From CAVVJA01 sp963801715 (GTDB lineage Bacteria > Actinomycetota > Actinomycetes > Mycobacteriales > Jatrophihabitantaceae): DNA of 64,000 nt. Positions 15,397 through 25,104 of the stretch are shown here, piece after piece (position 1 is the stretch's first letter; each line of letters begins with the position of its first letter). Where the stretch lies: positions 62,001 to 126,000 of the forward strand of contig CAWDGB010000008.1 in the NCBI GenBank assembly GCA_963801715.1. The letters are read 5' to 3'. The notes below the pieces were generated by a model, which did no database searches, was not told the origin of the DNA, and saw nothing but the letters and a program-made list of their open reading frames with translations. The translations under genes and the position numbers were made by a program.

Positions 15397-17229
15397 ATGT
15401 CAGCCACGGCAATCGGCGATCATGCCTTGCTGTCCGACCGTCATTCGAGCGCGCTGGTGGACCGAGCGGGCTCGGTGGAGTGGCTAACCTGCCCCCGATT
15501 CGACAGCCCGTCGGTCTTCGGACGGCTGCTCGATCCCGAGGCCGGACATTGGCAGATCCGCCCGATCGGCCCGTGGACGAGCCAGCGTCGTTACCTGGAT
15601 CGGACGCTCGCCCTCGAGACGACGTTCACCACGCCGAGCGGAACGCTGGTCCTCGTCGACCTGCTGGCGATGGGCCCGGACAACGATGGGCATCGCCTGG
15701 GACGGGAGGTACCGCATCTGCTGGTCCGCACGGTGTCCTGCACTGCCGGTTCGGTGGAGATCGACGTCTCCTACCAACCACGACCGGAGTACGGGCTGAT
15801 CGTGCCTCTGCTCTCGGCGATCGATGGCGGCGTGACCGCGCGGGGCGGCGCGGAGTGGTTGGTGCTGACGTGCCCGATCCTCCTGACGTTGGACGGATCG
15901 CGGGGGCACGGGCGGCACACGCTGACTGCCGGGCGAACGATGTATTTCGCATTGCACCGCTCGACGCTGGAGCAGACGCCGGCGCGCGTCTGGTCGCAGG
16001 ACGAGCTCGCGGCGCAAGCAGACAACACGGTCCGCGCCTGGCAGTCGTGGTCGGCCATTCATCAGACCTACCACGGTCCCTGGGCGGATCTGGTGCACCA
16101 CAGCGGCCGGGTCCTGGAAGGCCTGTCATTCCAACCGAGTGGCGCCATCGTGGCAGCAGCGACGACCTCACTGCCCGAAAGCGTCGGCCGCGAACGCAAC
16201 TGGGACTATCGCTATGCGTGGGTCCGCGACGCTAGCTTCACCATGGAGGCGCTGTGGGTGGCGGCGTGTCCGGACGAAGCCAGCGACTTCTTCGAGTTCA
16301 TGGCCACGGCTGCCGCCTCAGGCATTGGACCGCACCACGGCCTGCAAATCATGTTCGGCGTCGGGGGCGAGCACGACTTGGCCGAGCGGGAGCTGCGGCA
16401 TCTGGCCGGCTGGCGGGACAGCCGTCCAGTTCGGGTAGGCAACGGCGCGTGGAACCAGCAGCAGATCGACGTCTACGGCGAACTACTCGGGGCGGCGCAT
16501 CGCCTCGCAGATCAGCTGGCGGCTGTCGACGAGGACACCAAGCGCTTCTTGATCGCGTGCGCGGATGCGGCGGCAATCCGCTGGCGGGACAAGGACCAAG
16601 GAATCTGGGAGGTCCGCGGCGATCCACAGCATTTCCTCTATTCCAAGGTGATGTGCTGGGTGGCGCTCGACCGCGCGATCGATCTCGCGGCGCTGCTCGG
16701 CGCGGCCCATCGCGTCGAGGAGTGGAAGCGCAGTCGGGACGAGATCTGGCTGACAGTCGTCACCGAGGGCTGGAGCGACGAGGCCGGGGCATTCACCCAG
16801 TGCCTGGGCTCGACGGCACTCGACGCGTCGAATCTCATGATGCCGATCGTGGGCTTCCTCGCAGCTGACGACCCGCGGATGCTGGCGACCATCGACGCGA
16901 TCGCTGACCGGCTCACCGACGAACGCGGGCTCGTCTACCGCTACCGCACCGAGGAAGGCGTCGATGGGTTGGCGGGCGGAGAAGGCACGTTCCTGCTCTG
17001 CACATTCTGGCTTGCCCAGGCGCTCGCACAGGCCGGGGAGCTCGAGCGGGCTCGACGGGTGTTCACCACCGCGATCGCGTTCGTCAATGACGTCGGGCTG
17101 CTCGCCGAGGAGGTCGATCCCAGCACCGGAGAGCTGCTCGGCAACTTCCCGCAGGCATTTAGCCACATCGGCTTGGTCAACGCCGCATGGGCGATCTCCG
17201 AAGCCGAGGCCCGGGCCGGTGAACGCTGA
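15397..17229 (+). CDS. Glycoside hydrolase family 15 protein (trehalase/glucoamylase-like)
   Basis: 610 residues, the usual length for actinobacterial GH15. It starts IGDHALLSDRHSSALVDRAGSVEWLTCPRFDSPSVFGRLLD, the typical N-terminal domain, and the (alpha/alpha)6 barrel begins near residue 265 with ERNWDYRYAWVRDASFTMEALW. The catalytic-site segment DKDQGIWEVRG (with an acidic residue as general acid) and the late EGTFLLCTFWLAQALAQAG are present. Members hydrolyse alpha,alpha-trehalose or terminal alpha-glucosides; mycobacterial relatives are trehalases. It lacks a signal peptide, so it is cytoplasmic and trehalose is the likelier substrate. Confidence 0.88.
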   Translation: MSATAIGDHALLSDRHSSALVDRAGSVEWLTCPRFDSPSVFGRLLDPEAGHWQIRPIGPWTSQRRYLDRTLALETTFTTPSGTLVLVDLLAMGPDNDGHRLGREVPHLLVRTVSCTAGSVEIDVSYQPRPEYGLIVPLLSAIDGGVTARGGAEWLVLTCPILLTLDGSRGHGRHTLTAGRTMYFALHRSTLEQTPARVWSQDELAAQADNTVRAWQSWSAIHQTYHGPWADLVHHSGRVLEGLSFQPSGAIVAAATTSLPESVGRERNWDYRYAWVRDASFTMEALWVAACPDEASDFFEFMATAAASGIGPHHGLQIMFGVGGEHDLAERELRHLAGWRDSRPVRVGNGAWNQQQIDVYGELLGAAHRLADQLAAVDEDTKRFLIACADAAAIRWRDKDQGIWEVRGDPQHFLYSKVMCWVALDRAIDLAALLGAAHRVEEWKRSRDEIWLTVVTEGWSDEAGAFTQCLGSTALDASNLMMPIVGFLAADDPRMLATIDAIADRLTDERGLVYRYRTEEGVDGLAGGEGTFLLCTFWLAQALAQAGELERARRVFTTAIAFVNDVGLLAEEVDPSTGELLGNFPQAFSHIGLVNAAWAISEAEARAGER

Positions 17230-17527
17230 AGCGCGACAACGCGGCCACTGACCGGCTGCCGCCAGCCACAGGCCTGAACCGCGAGCCGGCCGACCGGCAT
17301 CCAGTGAACGTTTCGTGAGTTCTGCCCAATATATTCCGAGGACGAGTACGGCATAGTCAACGAGTTCATCGGCCCGGCGGGTATCGAGACCTTTCAAAGT
17401 TCTTACTTGTTCGTCCCGTTGTCAGAGGCCCGAGTAACAATCGAGATGAGGACGGCCGGTCATCGGTCGCCCCCGCACCGACCCGCGGTCGCCCTTGGGC
17501 GGCCGGCCCGGACCTGGAGGGGGCGGG

Positions 17528-18781
17528 ATGACCGCCGATTACGCACTTGTCGTTGCCGATCGTCCACTGGCGTCCATCGCGGCCGCCCGAGAGCAGGCCG
17601 CTGCCGCGGCGCTCGTCCCGTCGGAGGTCGGTGCGGTCGGCCTCGAGCTGGAATTCCATCTCGTCGACCGCGCCCGACCATCCAGGCGCATCAGCTGGCC
17701 TGAGATCGGACGGTTGCTGAGCTCGGTGCCGCCGTTGCCAGGTGGCAGCGCGGTGACCGTAGAGCCAGGTGGGCAGCTGGAACTGTCCACGCCGCCCCGA
17801 CCGGACGTGGTCGCCGCGGTCGCGGCCCTGCGACTCGACCACCGTCGCCTCAACGAGGCCGTGCGGGCGGCCGGTTATGGCATCGCATCGATCGGCGCCG
17901 ACCCGGTCCGAGTGGCGCGGCGCGTCAATCCATCCAGCCGATATGTCGCGATGGAACGGCATTTCGACGCGTTGGCGTACGGCGCTGCGGGCCGGGCAAT
18001 GATGTCGGCGACTGCCGCGTTGCAGATCAACCTCAACGCCGGTCCGCAGGAGCGGTGGGCCGAGCGTGTCCGCCACCTCCACCGCATCGGTCCGGTACTG
18101 ATTGCCCTGTCCGCCTGTTCACCGCTGGTCGCCGGACGATCGTCGGGCTGGCGGTCGATGCGGCAGGAGATCTGGGGGCAGCTCGACCAGGCCCGCTGCC
18201 GGCCGCTGCACGCCGCGGATCCAGCGGAGGGTTGGGCGCGATATGCATTGGCGGCGCCGGTCATGCTGCTGCGAAACCCCTCGGCGACCGCGACGACTGC
18301 CGTCACTGATCGAATTCCGTTCGCCGACTGGGTGTCCGGCCACGCGCGGCTCGGTCGCGCGCCTACGGCGGACGACCTCGACTACCACCTGTCGACCCTG
18401 TTTCCGCCCGTGCGGCTGCGCGGTTACCTCGAAATCCGGTATCTCGACGCAGTGCCGTACCGGTGGTGGCCGGCACTGGCCGCGCTCGTCGTCACCCTCG
18501 TCGACGACGACGTCGCGGCGGATCGCGCGGCTGAGCTGTGTGGCGGGCTCGGCGACTCGTGGACAGCGGCGGCCCGTGACGGTCTCGGTCACCAAGCGTT
18601 GCTCGCGGCCACGCGGGGCTGCGCCGAGGTGGCGGCGGAGCGCTGCCCACCCGCCCTGAGATCAGAAGTCGAGGCCTACGCCGAGCTGGTCCGGGACGGC
18701 CGGACGCCGGGTGACGAATTGCGAGAGCGCGCGCGAGTGCACGGGCCGCTCCGCGTGCTGGAGGAGGTGACCGATGCGTGA
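17528..18781 (+). CDS. egtA: Ergothioneine biosynthesis glutamate-cysteine ligase EgtA
   Basis: 417 residues from ATG 17528, preceded by GGAGG. It belongs to the GCS2/EgtA family: GAVGLELEFHLVD is the metal/ATP-binding start, GGQLELSTPP and MMSATAALQINLNAG follow, and RGYLEIRYLDAVPYRWW is the characteristic C-terminal active-site strand. EgtA makes gamma-glutamylcysteine, the sulfur donor used by EgtB. It is the first gene of egtABCD and overlaps egtB by 8 bp. The 298 bp before it (17230-17527) show no gene or obvious regulatory element. Confidence 0.92.
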   Translation: MTADYALVVADRPLASIAAAREQAAAAALVPSEVGAVGLELEFHLVDRARPSRRISWPEIGRLLSSVPPLPGGSAVTVEPGGQLELSTPPRPDVVAAVAALRLDHRRLNEAVRAAGYGIASIGADPVRVARRVNPSSRYVAMERHFDALAYGAAGRAMMSATAALQINLNAGPQERWAERVRHLHRIGPVLIALSACSPLVAGRSSGWRSMRQEIWGQLDQARCRPLHAADPAEGWARYALAAPVMLLRNPSATATTAVTDRIPFADWVSGHARLGRAPTADDLDYHLSTLFPPVRLRGYLEIRYLDAVPYRWWPALAALVVTLVDDDVAADRAAELCGGLGDSWTAAARDGLGHQALLAATRGCAEVAAERCPPALRSEVEAYAELVRDGRTPGDELRERARVHGPLRVLEEVTDA

Positions 18782-20029
18782 CGCGATCGCTCGCGGCTTG
18801 GATCACGCGCGGCAGCGCACCCTAACCCTGAACGAGTTCGACGACGCCGAACTTGTGCGTCAGCACCACGAGTTGATGAGCCCGCTGGTCTGGGACCTCG
18901 CCCATGTGGGCCAGCAGGAGGATCTCTGGTTGCTACGAGGCGGCAACGCGCAGCGCGACGGCGTGCTCCCGGCCGAGGTCGACCGGCTCTACGACGCATT
19001 CCGTTCCTCTCGAGCCGACCGAGCCGGTATGCCGTTGCTGTCTCCGGTCGAGGCTCGACGGTTCATCGCCGAGGTGCGCGCCCGCGCGTTCGACCAGCTC
19101 GACCGAGCGGACGACCTGTTCCCCTACGCGATGGTCGAACAGCATGAGCAGCAGCACGTCGAGACCATGTATCGCCACCCATCAACTGCGCGACGGGCCC
19201 CCTCTGCTCGGGCGCGGCAGCACGCTACCGCAACCGCGCGCGGTGCCGCACGATGCCGTACTGGTCCCGGCCGGCGAGTTCGTCCTGGGTGTCGACGCCT
19301 CGTATGAGCCGTGGTCTCTCGACAACGAGCGCCCGGCCACCGTGGTCGACCTGCCTGCCTTTCGCCTCGGGCGCGTGCCGGTCACGAACGCCGAATGGCA
19401 GGCCTTCGTCGACGACGGCGGATATCACCGCGCCCAGTGGTGGTCGCCACGCGGCTGGGCCCATCGGGTTGAGCGCGAGCTGACCCGGCCGCTGTTCTGG
19501 TCACCGGACGGCAGCCGGCGCCGCTTCGGTCACATCGAGGAAATCCCGCCAGACGAGCCGGTCCAGCACGTGTGCTACTTCGAAGCCGAGGCCTACGCCG
19601 CCTGGGCCGGTGCTCGACTGCCTACGGAGCAGGAATGGGAGAAAGCCTGCGCCTGGGATCCGGCACTGGCCGGCGCCGCCGGTGGCCGTGGGGAGACTCC
19701 GCGCTTACCCCGTCGCTGGCCAACGTCGGAGGCGCGGCATTGCGACCCGCACCCGTCGGCGGATATCCGGCCGGTGCGTCGGCCTATGGCGCCGAGCAGC
19801 TGATCGGCGATGTCTGGGAGTGGACATCATCGTCGTTCGAGCCGTGGCCTGGCTTCGTCCCGATGCTGTACGAGCGCTACAGCCTGCCGTTCTTGGCGGA
19901 GATTTCCGGGTGCTGCGTGGCGGATCCTGGGCGGTGGCGCCGAGCACGATCCGTCCGTCGTTCCGTAACTGGGATCTGCCGATCCGACGTCAGATCTTCT
20001 GCGGCGTTCGCCTGGCCTGGGACGCCTGA
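18774..20029 (+). pseudogene. egtB: Ergothioneine sulfoxide synthase EgtB, frame broken three times
   Basis: All parts of a roughly 418-residue EgtB are present, in three frames. N-terminal DinB part: VWDLAHVGQQEDLWLLR and the iron-binding HEQQHVETM (HxxxHxE). Frame change 1 near 19170 (one extra T) leads to ATHQLRDGPPLL. The middle FGE-sulfatase part has VLVPAGEFVLGVDASYEPWSLDNERP and ARLPTEQEWEKACAWD. Frame change 2 near 19680 (one base missing) leads to RRWPWGDSALTPSLANVGG and GDVWEWTSSSFEPWPGF. Frame change 3 near 19896 (one G missing from GGG) leads to GGDFRVLRGGSWAVAPS and the FCGVRLAWDA end. EgtB is a nonheme-iron enzyme joining gamma-glutamylcysteine to hercynine. Catalytic residues are intact, so base-calling error is the simplest reading. 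Confidence 0.85.
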
Positions 20030-20030
20030 G

Positions 20031-20729
20031 ATGTGCCGTCACCTGGCCTGGCTAGGCGCACCGCGCACCATTTCCTCGCTCGTGCTCGACCCGCCGCACG
20101 GTCTGCTCCGGCAGTCCTACGCGCCGAGACGGCAGCGGCGCGGACTGATCAACGCCGACGGATGGGGCGTCGGGTTCTATGCGGTCGATCACGCGGAACC
20201 CATCCGGTGGCGGTCGGACCGTCCGCTGTGGAGCGATGCGTCGTTCGCGTCAGTGGCACCGGTGCTGTCCTCGACGTGCGTGCTGGCCGCCGTTCGATCG
20301 GCGACGAAAGGTATGCCGGTGGCGGAGACGGCAACCGCGCCGTTCTCCGACGGGCGCTGGCTGCTGTCGCACAACGGCCGCGTGGACCGCACGACCCTGG
20401 CGATCGACGGGACCGCCGAATCGACGTGCGACTCCGCGCTTCTCGCCGCGCACATCTTCGCCCGCGGCCCGAATCAGCTCGGGGCGACGGTCACCGATGT
20501 CGCCCGCCGAGATCCGCTCGCGGTGCTCAACCTGCTGATGACAGACGGGCGCGCGCTACTGGCTACGACCTGGGGAGACACCCTGTCTTACCTCCAGACA
20601 CCCGACGGGGTGGTGGTCGCGAGCGAATCCTGGGACGACGACCCCGGCTGGCGTGACGTCCCCGACCATCACCTGCTTCAGGTGATCGATGAGCGAATCA
20701 CCCTGACCGAGCTGGAGAAACCCTCGTGA
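20031..20729 (+). CDS. egtC: Ergothioneine biosynthesis amidohydrolase EgtC
   Basis: 232 residues from ATG 20031, one base after the EgtB stop. MCRHLAWLG puts the catalytic Cys at position 2, as in class II glutamine amidotransferase-fold enzymes. Further landmarks are NADGWGVGFYAVD, VLAAVRSATKGMPVAETATAPF, WLLSHNGRVD and GVVVASESWDDDPGW. EgtC removes glutamate from hercynyl-gamma-glutamylcysteine sulfoxide. The frame is open further upstream, but that part is the last piece of EgtB. Confidence 0.93.
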   Translation: MCRHLAWLGAPRTISSLVLDPPHGLLRQSYAPRRQRRGLINADGWGVGFYAVDHAEPIRWRSDRPLWSDASFASVAPVLSSTCVLAAVRSATKGMPVAETATAPFSDGRWLLSHNGRVDRTTLAIDGTAESTCDSALLAAHIFARGPNQLGATVTDVARRDPLAVLNLLMTDGRALLATTWGDTLSYLQTPDGVVVASESWDDDPGWRDVPDHHLLQVIDERITLTELEKPS

Positions 20730-21688
20730 CTACGACGCATCTCGATCCGGCCCGACAGACGGCTGCGCTGGCCGCCGACGTCCGCGCCGGGCTGCGCGCG
20801 CGGCCCAAGACGTTGCCGCCCAAGTACTTCTACGACGCGGCAGGGAGCGAGCTGTTCGATCAGATCACTCGTTTGGACGAGTACTACCCGACCCGCACGG
20901 AGCGGGCGATCCTGCGGGCGCACGCCGCTGAGGTAGCCGCACTCACGCGCGCAGAGACCCTGGTGGAGATTGGCAGCGGCACGTCGGAGAAGACGCGCTT
21001 GCTGTTGCGTGCGTTACGCGAGGCCGGGACGTTGCATAGGTTCGTCGCCTTCGACGTGGATCCGGCCGTGCTGCTCGAAGCAGGTCGCGCGGTCGCCGCC
21101 GAGTTCCGCCCGATCGAGGTCGAGACAATCGTTGGTGACTTCGAGCGGCATCTGGCTGCGCTGCCGCGTTATCCGCATAGGCTCGTCGCCTTCCTCGGCT
21201 CGACGATCGGCAACCTGCAGCCGGTGGCGCGGGTCGAGTTCCTCCGCGGGGTGCGGGCGACGATGGGACCCGACGATGCATTCTTGCTCGGCACCGACCT
21301 CGTCAAGCCAGTGCCGCGGCTGGTCAGCGCCTATGACGACGCTGCCGGCGTCACCGCGGCATTCAACAAGAACGTGCTCGCCGTCATCAACCGGGAACTC
21401 GATGCGGATTTCGACCCGGCCCGGTTCGACCATGTCGCGATCTGGGACGCGACGAACGAGTGGATCGAGATGCGGCTGCGATCACAGGTCGCGCAGATTG
21501 TGCACATCCGCGCCATCGATCTGCAGATTGCCTTCGACGCGGGCGAGGAAGTACGGACCGAGATATCAGCCAAATTCCGGCGGGCCGGGGTCGACGATGA
21601 GCTGCGCCGGGCTGGACTGACCATGCAGCGGTGGTGGACCGATCCGGCCCAGGACTTTGCGCTGTCTCTGTCTAGGGCATTCCGATAG
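20726..21688 (+). CDS. egtD: L-histidine N-alpha-methyltransferase EgtD
   Basis: 320 residues from GTG 20726, overlapping the egtC stop. It starts with the family pattern LRARPKTLPPKYFYDAAGSELFDQIT and carries the SAM-binding loop LVEIGSGTSEKTRLLL, then RLVAFLGSTIGNLQP and AFNKNVLAVINRELDADFDP. EgtD trimethylates histidine to hercynine using SAM, the first step of ergothioneine synthesis. The usual last gene, egtE (PLP-dependent C-S lyase), does not follow; positions 21689-22052 hold no gene. The lyase must lie elsewhere or be replaced by another enzyme. Confidence 0.95.
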   Translation: MTTTHLDPARQTAALAADVRAGLRARPKTLPPKYFYDAAGSELFDQITRLDEYYPTRTERAILRAHAAEVAALTRAETLVEIGSGTSEKTRLLLRALREAGTLHRFVAFDVDPAVLLEAGRAVAAEFRPIEVETIVGDFERHLAALPRYPHRLVAFLGSTIGNLQPVARVEFLRGVRATMGPDDAFLLGTDLVKPVPRLVSAYDDAAGVTAAFNKNVLAVINRELDADFDPARFDHVAIWDATNEWIEMRLRSQVAQIVHIRAIDLQIAFDAGEEVRTEISAKFRRAGVDDELRRAGLTMQRWWTDPAQDFALSLSRAFR

Positions 21689-21912
21689 CGTTCTGGCTGC
21701 GCCGTCGGGCGCGACCGGACGGTGCAGACGAAATTGGGCCCGGCAGCCGACACCCACCGATCGATTTCGACGCCCAGCTCGATGGTGAGCACTGGTGATC
21801 AGGGACAGGCTGTTCAGCACGACTCACCCAGTTCGCCTCGCGACGGCGTAGGGCACCCGGAAGTCGGTACGGATCCGACCCGCTCGCCTGGCGCGCGTGG
21901 CAATTGAGAAAA

Positions 21913-21933
21913 TGTTAGGACAAAGTCTTGACA
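21913..21933. promoter_or_regulatory. Candidate IolR operator pair
   Basis: TGTTAGGACA (21913-21922) read on the minus strand is TGTCCTAACA, and AGTCTTGACA (21924-21933) is a near copy on the plus strand overlapping the -35 box. The minus-strand context CTTTGTCCTAACA matches 11 of 13 bases of CTTTGTCATGACA found beside the GntR regulator at 38370. Both fit the IolR motif KGWCHTRACA reported for Corynebacterium glutamicum (the second site with one mismatch). Confidence 0.65.
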
Positions 21934-21956
21934 GTCTGAGCGGTCAATTACATACT
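21928..21956 (+). promoter_or_regulatory. Sigma-70-type promoter of the inositol uptake operon
   Basis: TTGACA at 21928-21933 and CATACT at 21951-21956 are separated by exactly 17 bp, close to consensus, about 95 bp before the first gene of the operon. The -35 box overlaps one IolR-like site, consistent with repression in the absence of inositol. The remainder of the gap 21689-22052 contains no gene I can support. Confidence 0.7.
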
Positions 21957-22052
21957 CCTGGCACGGCGCTGCGGATGCAACAAGCCGATAACAGTGCCGT
22001 CATTCTGAGGCGGGCGTGTCTAGGCTCCCAACCGAGGTGACGGAGGTCGAGA

Positions 22053-23012
22053 GTGACCAACTGCGAGATGGGACGGCTGCGCCTCGGAAGCTGCCCCGAC
22101 TCGTGGGGGGTGTGGTTCGCCGACGATCCGCGGCAGACGCCCTGGAAACGCTTTCTCGACGAGCTCGCCGGAGCTGGCTATCGGTGGCTCGAACTCGGGC
22201 CGTACGGCTACCTGCCGACCGATCCCAGTCGGTTGAGCGATGAACTCGCGCAGCGCTCGCTCTGGGTCACCGGCGGCACCATGCACGGCCTGTCTGGCCT
22301 GCACCGCCCGAATGATTTCGACGCCATAGCCGCCCAGACCCGTCGCGTGGCGGCGTTGACGGAAGCCGTCGGGGGGAAGCATCTGATCTTCGTTCCAGTC
22401 CCGGGATATCGCGACGACGTGACGGGGGCTTACCTGGCACCAGCCGAGCTGGACGTGGACGAGTGGCGCACCATGATCGGCGCGGTCGACGTACTCGGCC
22501 GGATCGTCGCCGAGGAGTACGGCCTGACGTTGCAATTTCACCCACACGCGGACTACCACGTGGAAACCCAGAAGCAGACCGAGCGGTTTCTGGACGACAC
22601 CGATCCGCGCTTCGTCTCCCTCTGCCTGGATACCGGCCATCTCGCCTACCGGCGGGCCGACGTGCCAGCGCTGATCCGCAGCTATCCCGACCGGATCGGC
22701 TACGTGCACATCAAGCAGATGGATCCGGAGATCGTCGCGGCGGCGGAGCGGGACGACCTCGCGTTCGGGCAAGCCGTTGCGATGGGCGCAAGCTGCATAC
22801 CTCCCACCGGAGTTCCCGACATTCCGTCGGTACTCGAAGCGCTGCGCGCGCTCGAGGCTGACCTGTGCGTGGTGGTCGAGCAGGACATGTATCCCGTCGA
22901 CTTCGACGTGCCGCTGCCGATCGCGACGACCACTCGCATCTACCTCAATTCCTGCGGTCTGGAATCACTCGACCCAGCCGCTGCGGACAGCGCGTCCAGC
23001 TCACCTCAGTAA
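22053..23012 (+). CDS. iolE: IolE-like inosose dehydratase / sugar phosphate isomerase-epimerase family TIM barrel
   Basis: 319 residues from GTG 22053, with GGAGG upstream. The start LGSCPDSWGVWFADDPRQTPWKRFLDEL and GYRWLELGPYGYLPTDP are the IolE-type N terminus; metal-binding landmarks include LTLQFHPHADYHVET, LCLDTGHLAYRR and IGYVHIKQMDPEI. IolE dehydrates 2-keto-myo-inositol to 3,5/4-trihydroxycyclohexa-1,2-dione. Because no other iolE candidate is present beside the otherwise complete pathway, that role is the best guess, but an epimerase acting on inositol isomers is possible. First gene of the uptake operon. Confidence 0.7.
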   Translation: MTNCEMGRLRLGSCPDSWGVWFADDPRQTPWKRFLDELAGAGYRWLELGPYGYLPTDPSRLSDELAQRSLWVTGGTMHGLSGLHRPNDFDAIAAQTRRVAALTEAVGGKHLIFVPVPGYRDDVTGAYLAPAELDVDEWRTMIGAVDVLGRIVAEEYGLTLQFHPHADYHVETQKQTERFLDDTDPRFVSLCLDTGHLAYRRADVPALIRSYPDRIGYVHIKQMDPEIVAAAERDDLAFGQAVAMGASCIPPTGVPDIPSVLEALRALEADLCVVVEQDMYPVDFDVPLPIATTTRIYLNSCGLESLDPAAADSASSSPQ

Positions 23013-23042
23013 CCAGCTCCCGTACCCGGAAGGACCGAACAC

Positions 23043-24047
23043 ATGACATCGGCACCATTCCGACCGATCGCAGCAAGGCTCCGATGGGGTGTGCCCATCG
23101 TCGCGGCCGCCGTCGTGGCGTCGGCCTGCAGCAGCGCCAACTCCGTGAACGTCCAGCACAACAAGAGTGGCGGCGGAGCCGGCGGATACCACTACAAGAT
23201 CGCTATGGTCACCCATGGCGGCGCCGGTGACTCCTTCTGGAGCATCGTGAAAGCCGGCGGTGAACAAGCCGGCAAGGATATGGGTGACACCTTTACCTAT
23301 CAGAGCAACGGTGATCCGACCCAGCAGTCGCAGTTGATTGATGCCGCAGTCAACCAGAAGCCGGATGGCCTTATTGTCTCGATGGCCAATCCAGAGGCAC
23401 TCAAGGCATCTGTTCAGCGGGCCGTCGCAGCCGGCATACCGGTCGTCACGATCAACTCTGGCCAGGCACAATCGAAGGCCTACGGCGCTCTGTCGCACTT
23501 CGGATCAGACGAGACCGTCGCGGGACAGGCGGTTGGCACCGGCCTGAAGCAGGCTGGCGTCAAGAACGTCGTCTGCGTTGTCCAGGAAGCCGGCAATGTC
23601 GGTCTGGAGCAGCGCTGCGCAGGCGTGAAATCCACCCTCGGAGGCACGGTAACCAACCTGCAGGTTGACAACAACAACCTGCCCGGCGCTCAGTCTCTCA
23701 TCCAAGCGAAGCTGCAAGCCGACAAGTCGATTGACGGTGTCGTCACCCTCGGGGCGCAGGTCGCGAGCGTGGCCGAGGCGGCCATTGCGGGGGCAAACAG
23801 CACGGCGAAGCTAGCCACGTTCGACCTGAACGCCGATGTGGCGAAGGCCGTCGAAGACGGCAAGATCCTGTTCGCGGTCGATCAGCAACCGTATCTCCAA
23901 GGCTACATTGCGGTGGTAATGCTCACCCAGTACAAGGCGAATCTGAATGTGCTTGGTGGTGGGTTGCCGGTGTTGACCGGGCCTAACCTGATCACCAAAG
24001 CCAACGCAGCTGCAGTCCTCAAGCTCGCCGCGGCAGGTACCCGATGA
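23043..24047 (+). CDS. Sugar/inositol ABC transporter substrate-binding lipoprotein
   Basis: 334 residues. The signal sequence ends in a lipobox at VASACSS, anchoring the protein outside the membrane. The mature part is a periplasmic-binding-protein 1 (RbsB-like, Peripla_BP_4) fold: YKIAMVTHGGAGDSFWSIVKAGGEQA, PDGLIVSMANPEALKASVQRAVAAGIPVVTINSG, then DGVVTLGAQVASVAEAAI and the hinge KILFAVDQQPYLQGYIAVV. Such lipoproteins deliver ribose-type sugars or myo-inositol; the neighbouring iolG and iolE-like genes favour inositol. The permease gene overlaps its stop by 4 bp. Confidence 0.85.
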   Translation: MTSAPFRPIAARLRWGVPIVAAAVVASACSSANSVNVQHNKSGGGAGGYHYKIAMVTHGGAGDSFWSIVKAGGEQAGKDMGDTFTYQSNGDPTQQSQLIDAAVNQKPDGLIVSMANPEALKASVQRAVAAGIPVVTINSGQAQSKAYGALSHFGSDETVAGQAVGTGLKQAGVKNVVCVVQEAGNVGLEQRCAGVKSTLGGTVTNLQVDNNNLPGAQSLIQAKLQADKSIDGVVTLGAQVASVAEAAIAGANSTAKLATFDLNADVAKAVEDGKILFAVDQQPYLQGYIAVVMLTQYKANLNVLGGGLPVLTGPNLITKANAAAVLKLAAAGTR

Positions 24048-25102
24048 CCACCACCCTGGAACGGCCACCGGCCCAGCCGCAACCCGACGAACGGGTCGCG
24101 CGGGTCAGCCTGGCTCGGCGGCTCCTCGTCAAGCCGGAATTCGGCGCACTCGTTGGCGTCATCGTCATCTTCGTGTTCTTCTCGTTCGAGTCGGACGTAT
24201 TCCGGTCGGCGGAAGGTGCGGCGAACTGGCTGGACGGTGCGTCCACCGTCGGCCTGATGGCTATCCCCGTATCGCTGTTGATGATCGGCGGGCATTTCGA
24301 CCTGTCCGCCGGCGTGCAGGTCGGCACCGCGGGCTTGGCTACCGGCATCATGACCACGTACTGGGGGTTGAACGTCTACGCCTCCATGGTGGTGAGCCTG
24401 TGCTTGTTGTTGCTCATCGGATTCATCAACGGGTTCCTGGTGACCCGCACCGGGCTGCCCAGCTTCATCATCACGCTGGGCATGTTCCTCGCCCTGCAGG
24501 GCATCAACCTGGGCGTAACCAAACAGGTCACCAATACGGTGCAGGTCAGCAATCTCAACCTGGTACCGGGCTACCACGCGTTGAAGGACATCTTCGGTAG
24601 CACGATCTCGATTGGTGGCCATGATTTCCAGATCGCTATCCTCTGGTGGATCATCTTCACCATCATCGGCTCGTGGCTGCTGACGCAGACTCGGTTCGGG
24701 AACTGGATCTTCGCCTCCGGCGGCGATGCAAATGCCAGCAAGAACGTCGGCGTGCCGACGGCTCGCACGACAATCGCGCTATTCATGTTGACATCGGCGA
24801 TGGCCTGGTTCGTTGGGAACACGCAAATCCTCAGGTTCAGCACTATCCAGGCGCAGGTCGGTATCGGCCAGGAACTGATCTACATCGTCGCCGCCGTCAT
24901 CGGCGGCTGCCTGCTCACCGGCGGTTATGGCTCAGTTATCGGCGCCTCACTCGGCGCATTGATCTTCGGAATGACGCAGTCCGGCATCGTGTACGCCAAC
25001 TGGAATTCTGACTGGTTCAAGACGTTCGTCGGCGTCATGCTGCTACTCGCAGTGCTGGCCAACCAATTCGTACGTCGTCTCGCCACACAGGGTAGGAGAT
25101 AG
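24044..25102 (+). CDS. Sugar/inositol ABC transporter permease (RbsC-like)
   Basis: 352 residues with around ten membrane segments. After a short cytoplasmic N terminus the helices begin FGALVGVIVIFVFFSF. Family landmarks are STVGLMAIPVSLLMIGGHFDLSAG, LLIGFINGFLVTRTGLPSFIITLG and the loop GDANASKNVGVPTARTTIALF that contacts the ATPase. The late GQELIYIVAAVIGGCLLTGGYGS is the BPD_transp_2 signature. Forms the membrane channel for the adjacent binding protein and ATPase. Confidence 0.88.
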   Translation: MTTTLERPPAQPQPDERVARVSLARRLLVKPEFGALVGVIVIFVFFSFESDVFRSAEGAANWLDGASTVGLMAIPVSLLMIGGHFDLSAGVQVGTAGLATGIMTTYWGLNVYASMVVSLCLLLLIGFINGFLVTRTGLPSFIITLGMFLALQGINLGVTKQVTNTVQVSNLNLVPGYHALKDIFGSTISIGGHDFQIAILWWIIFTIIGSWLLTQTRFGNWIFASGGDANASKNVGVPTARTTIALFMLTSAMAWFVGNTQILRFSTIQAQVGIGQELIYIVAAVIGGCLLTGGYGSVIGASLGALIFGMTQSGIVYANWNSDWFKTFVGVMLLLAVLANQFVRRLATQGRR

Positions 25103-25104
25103 CG

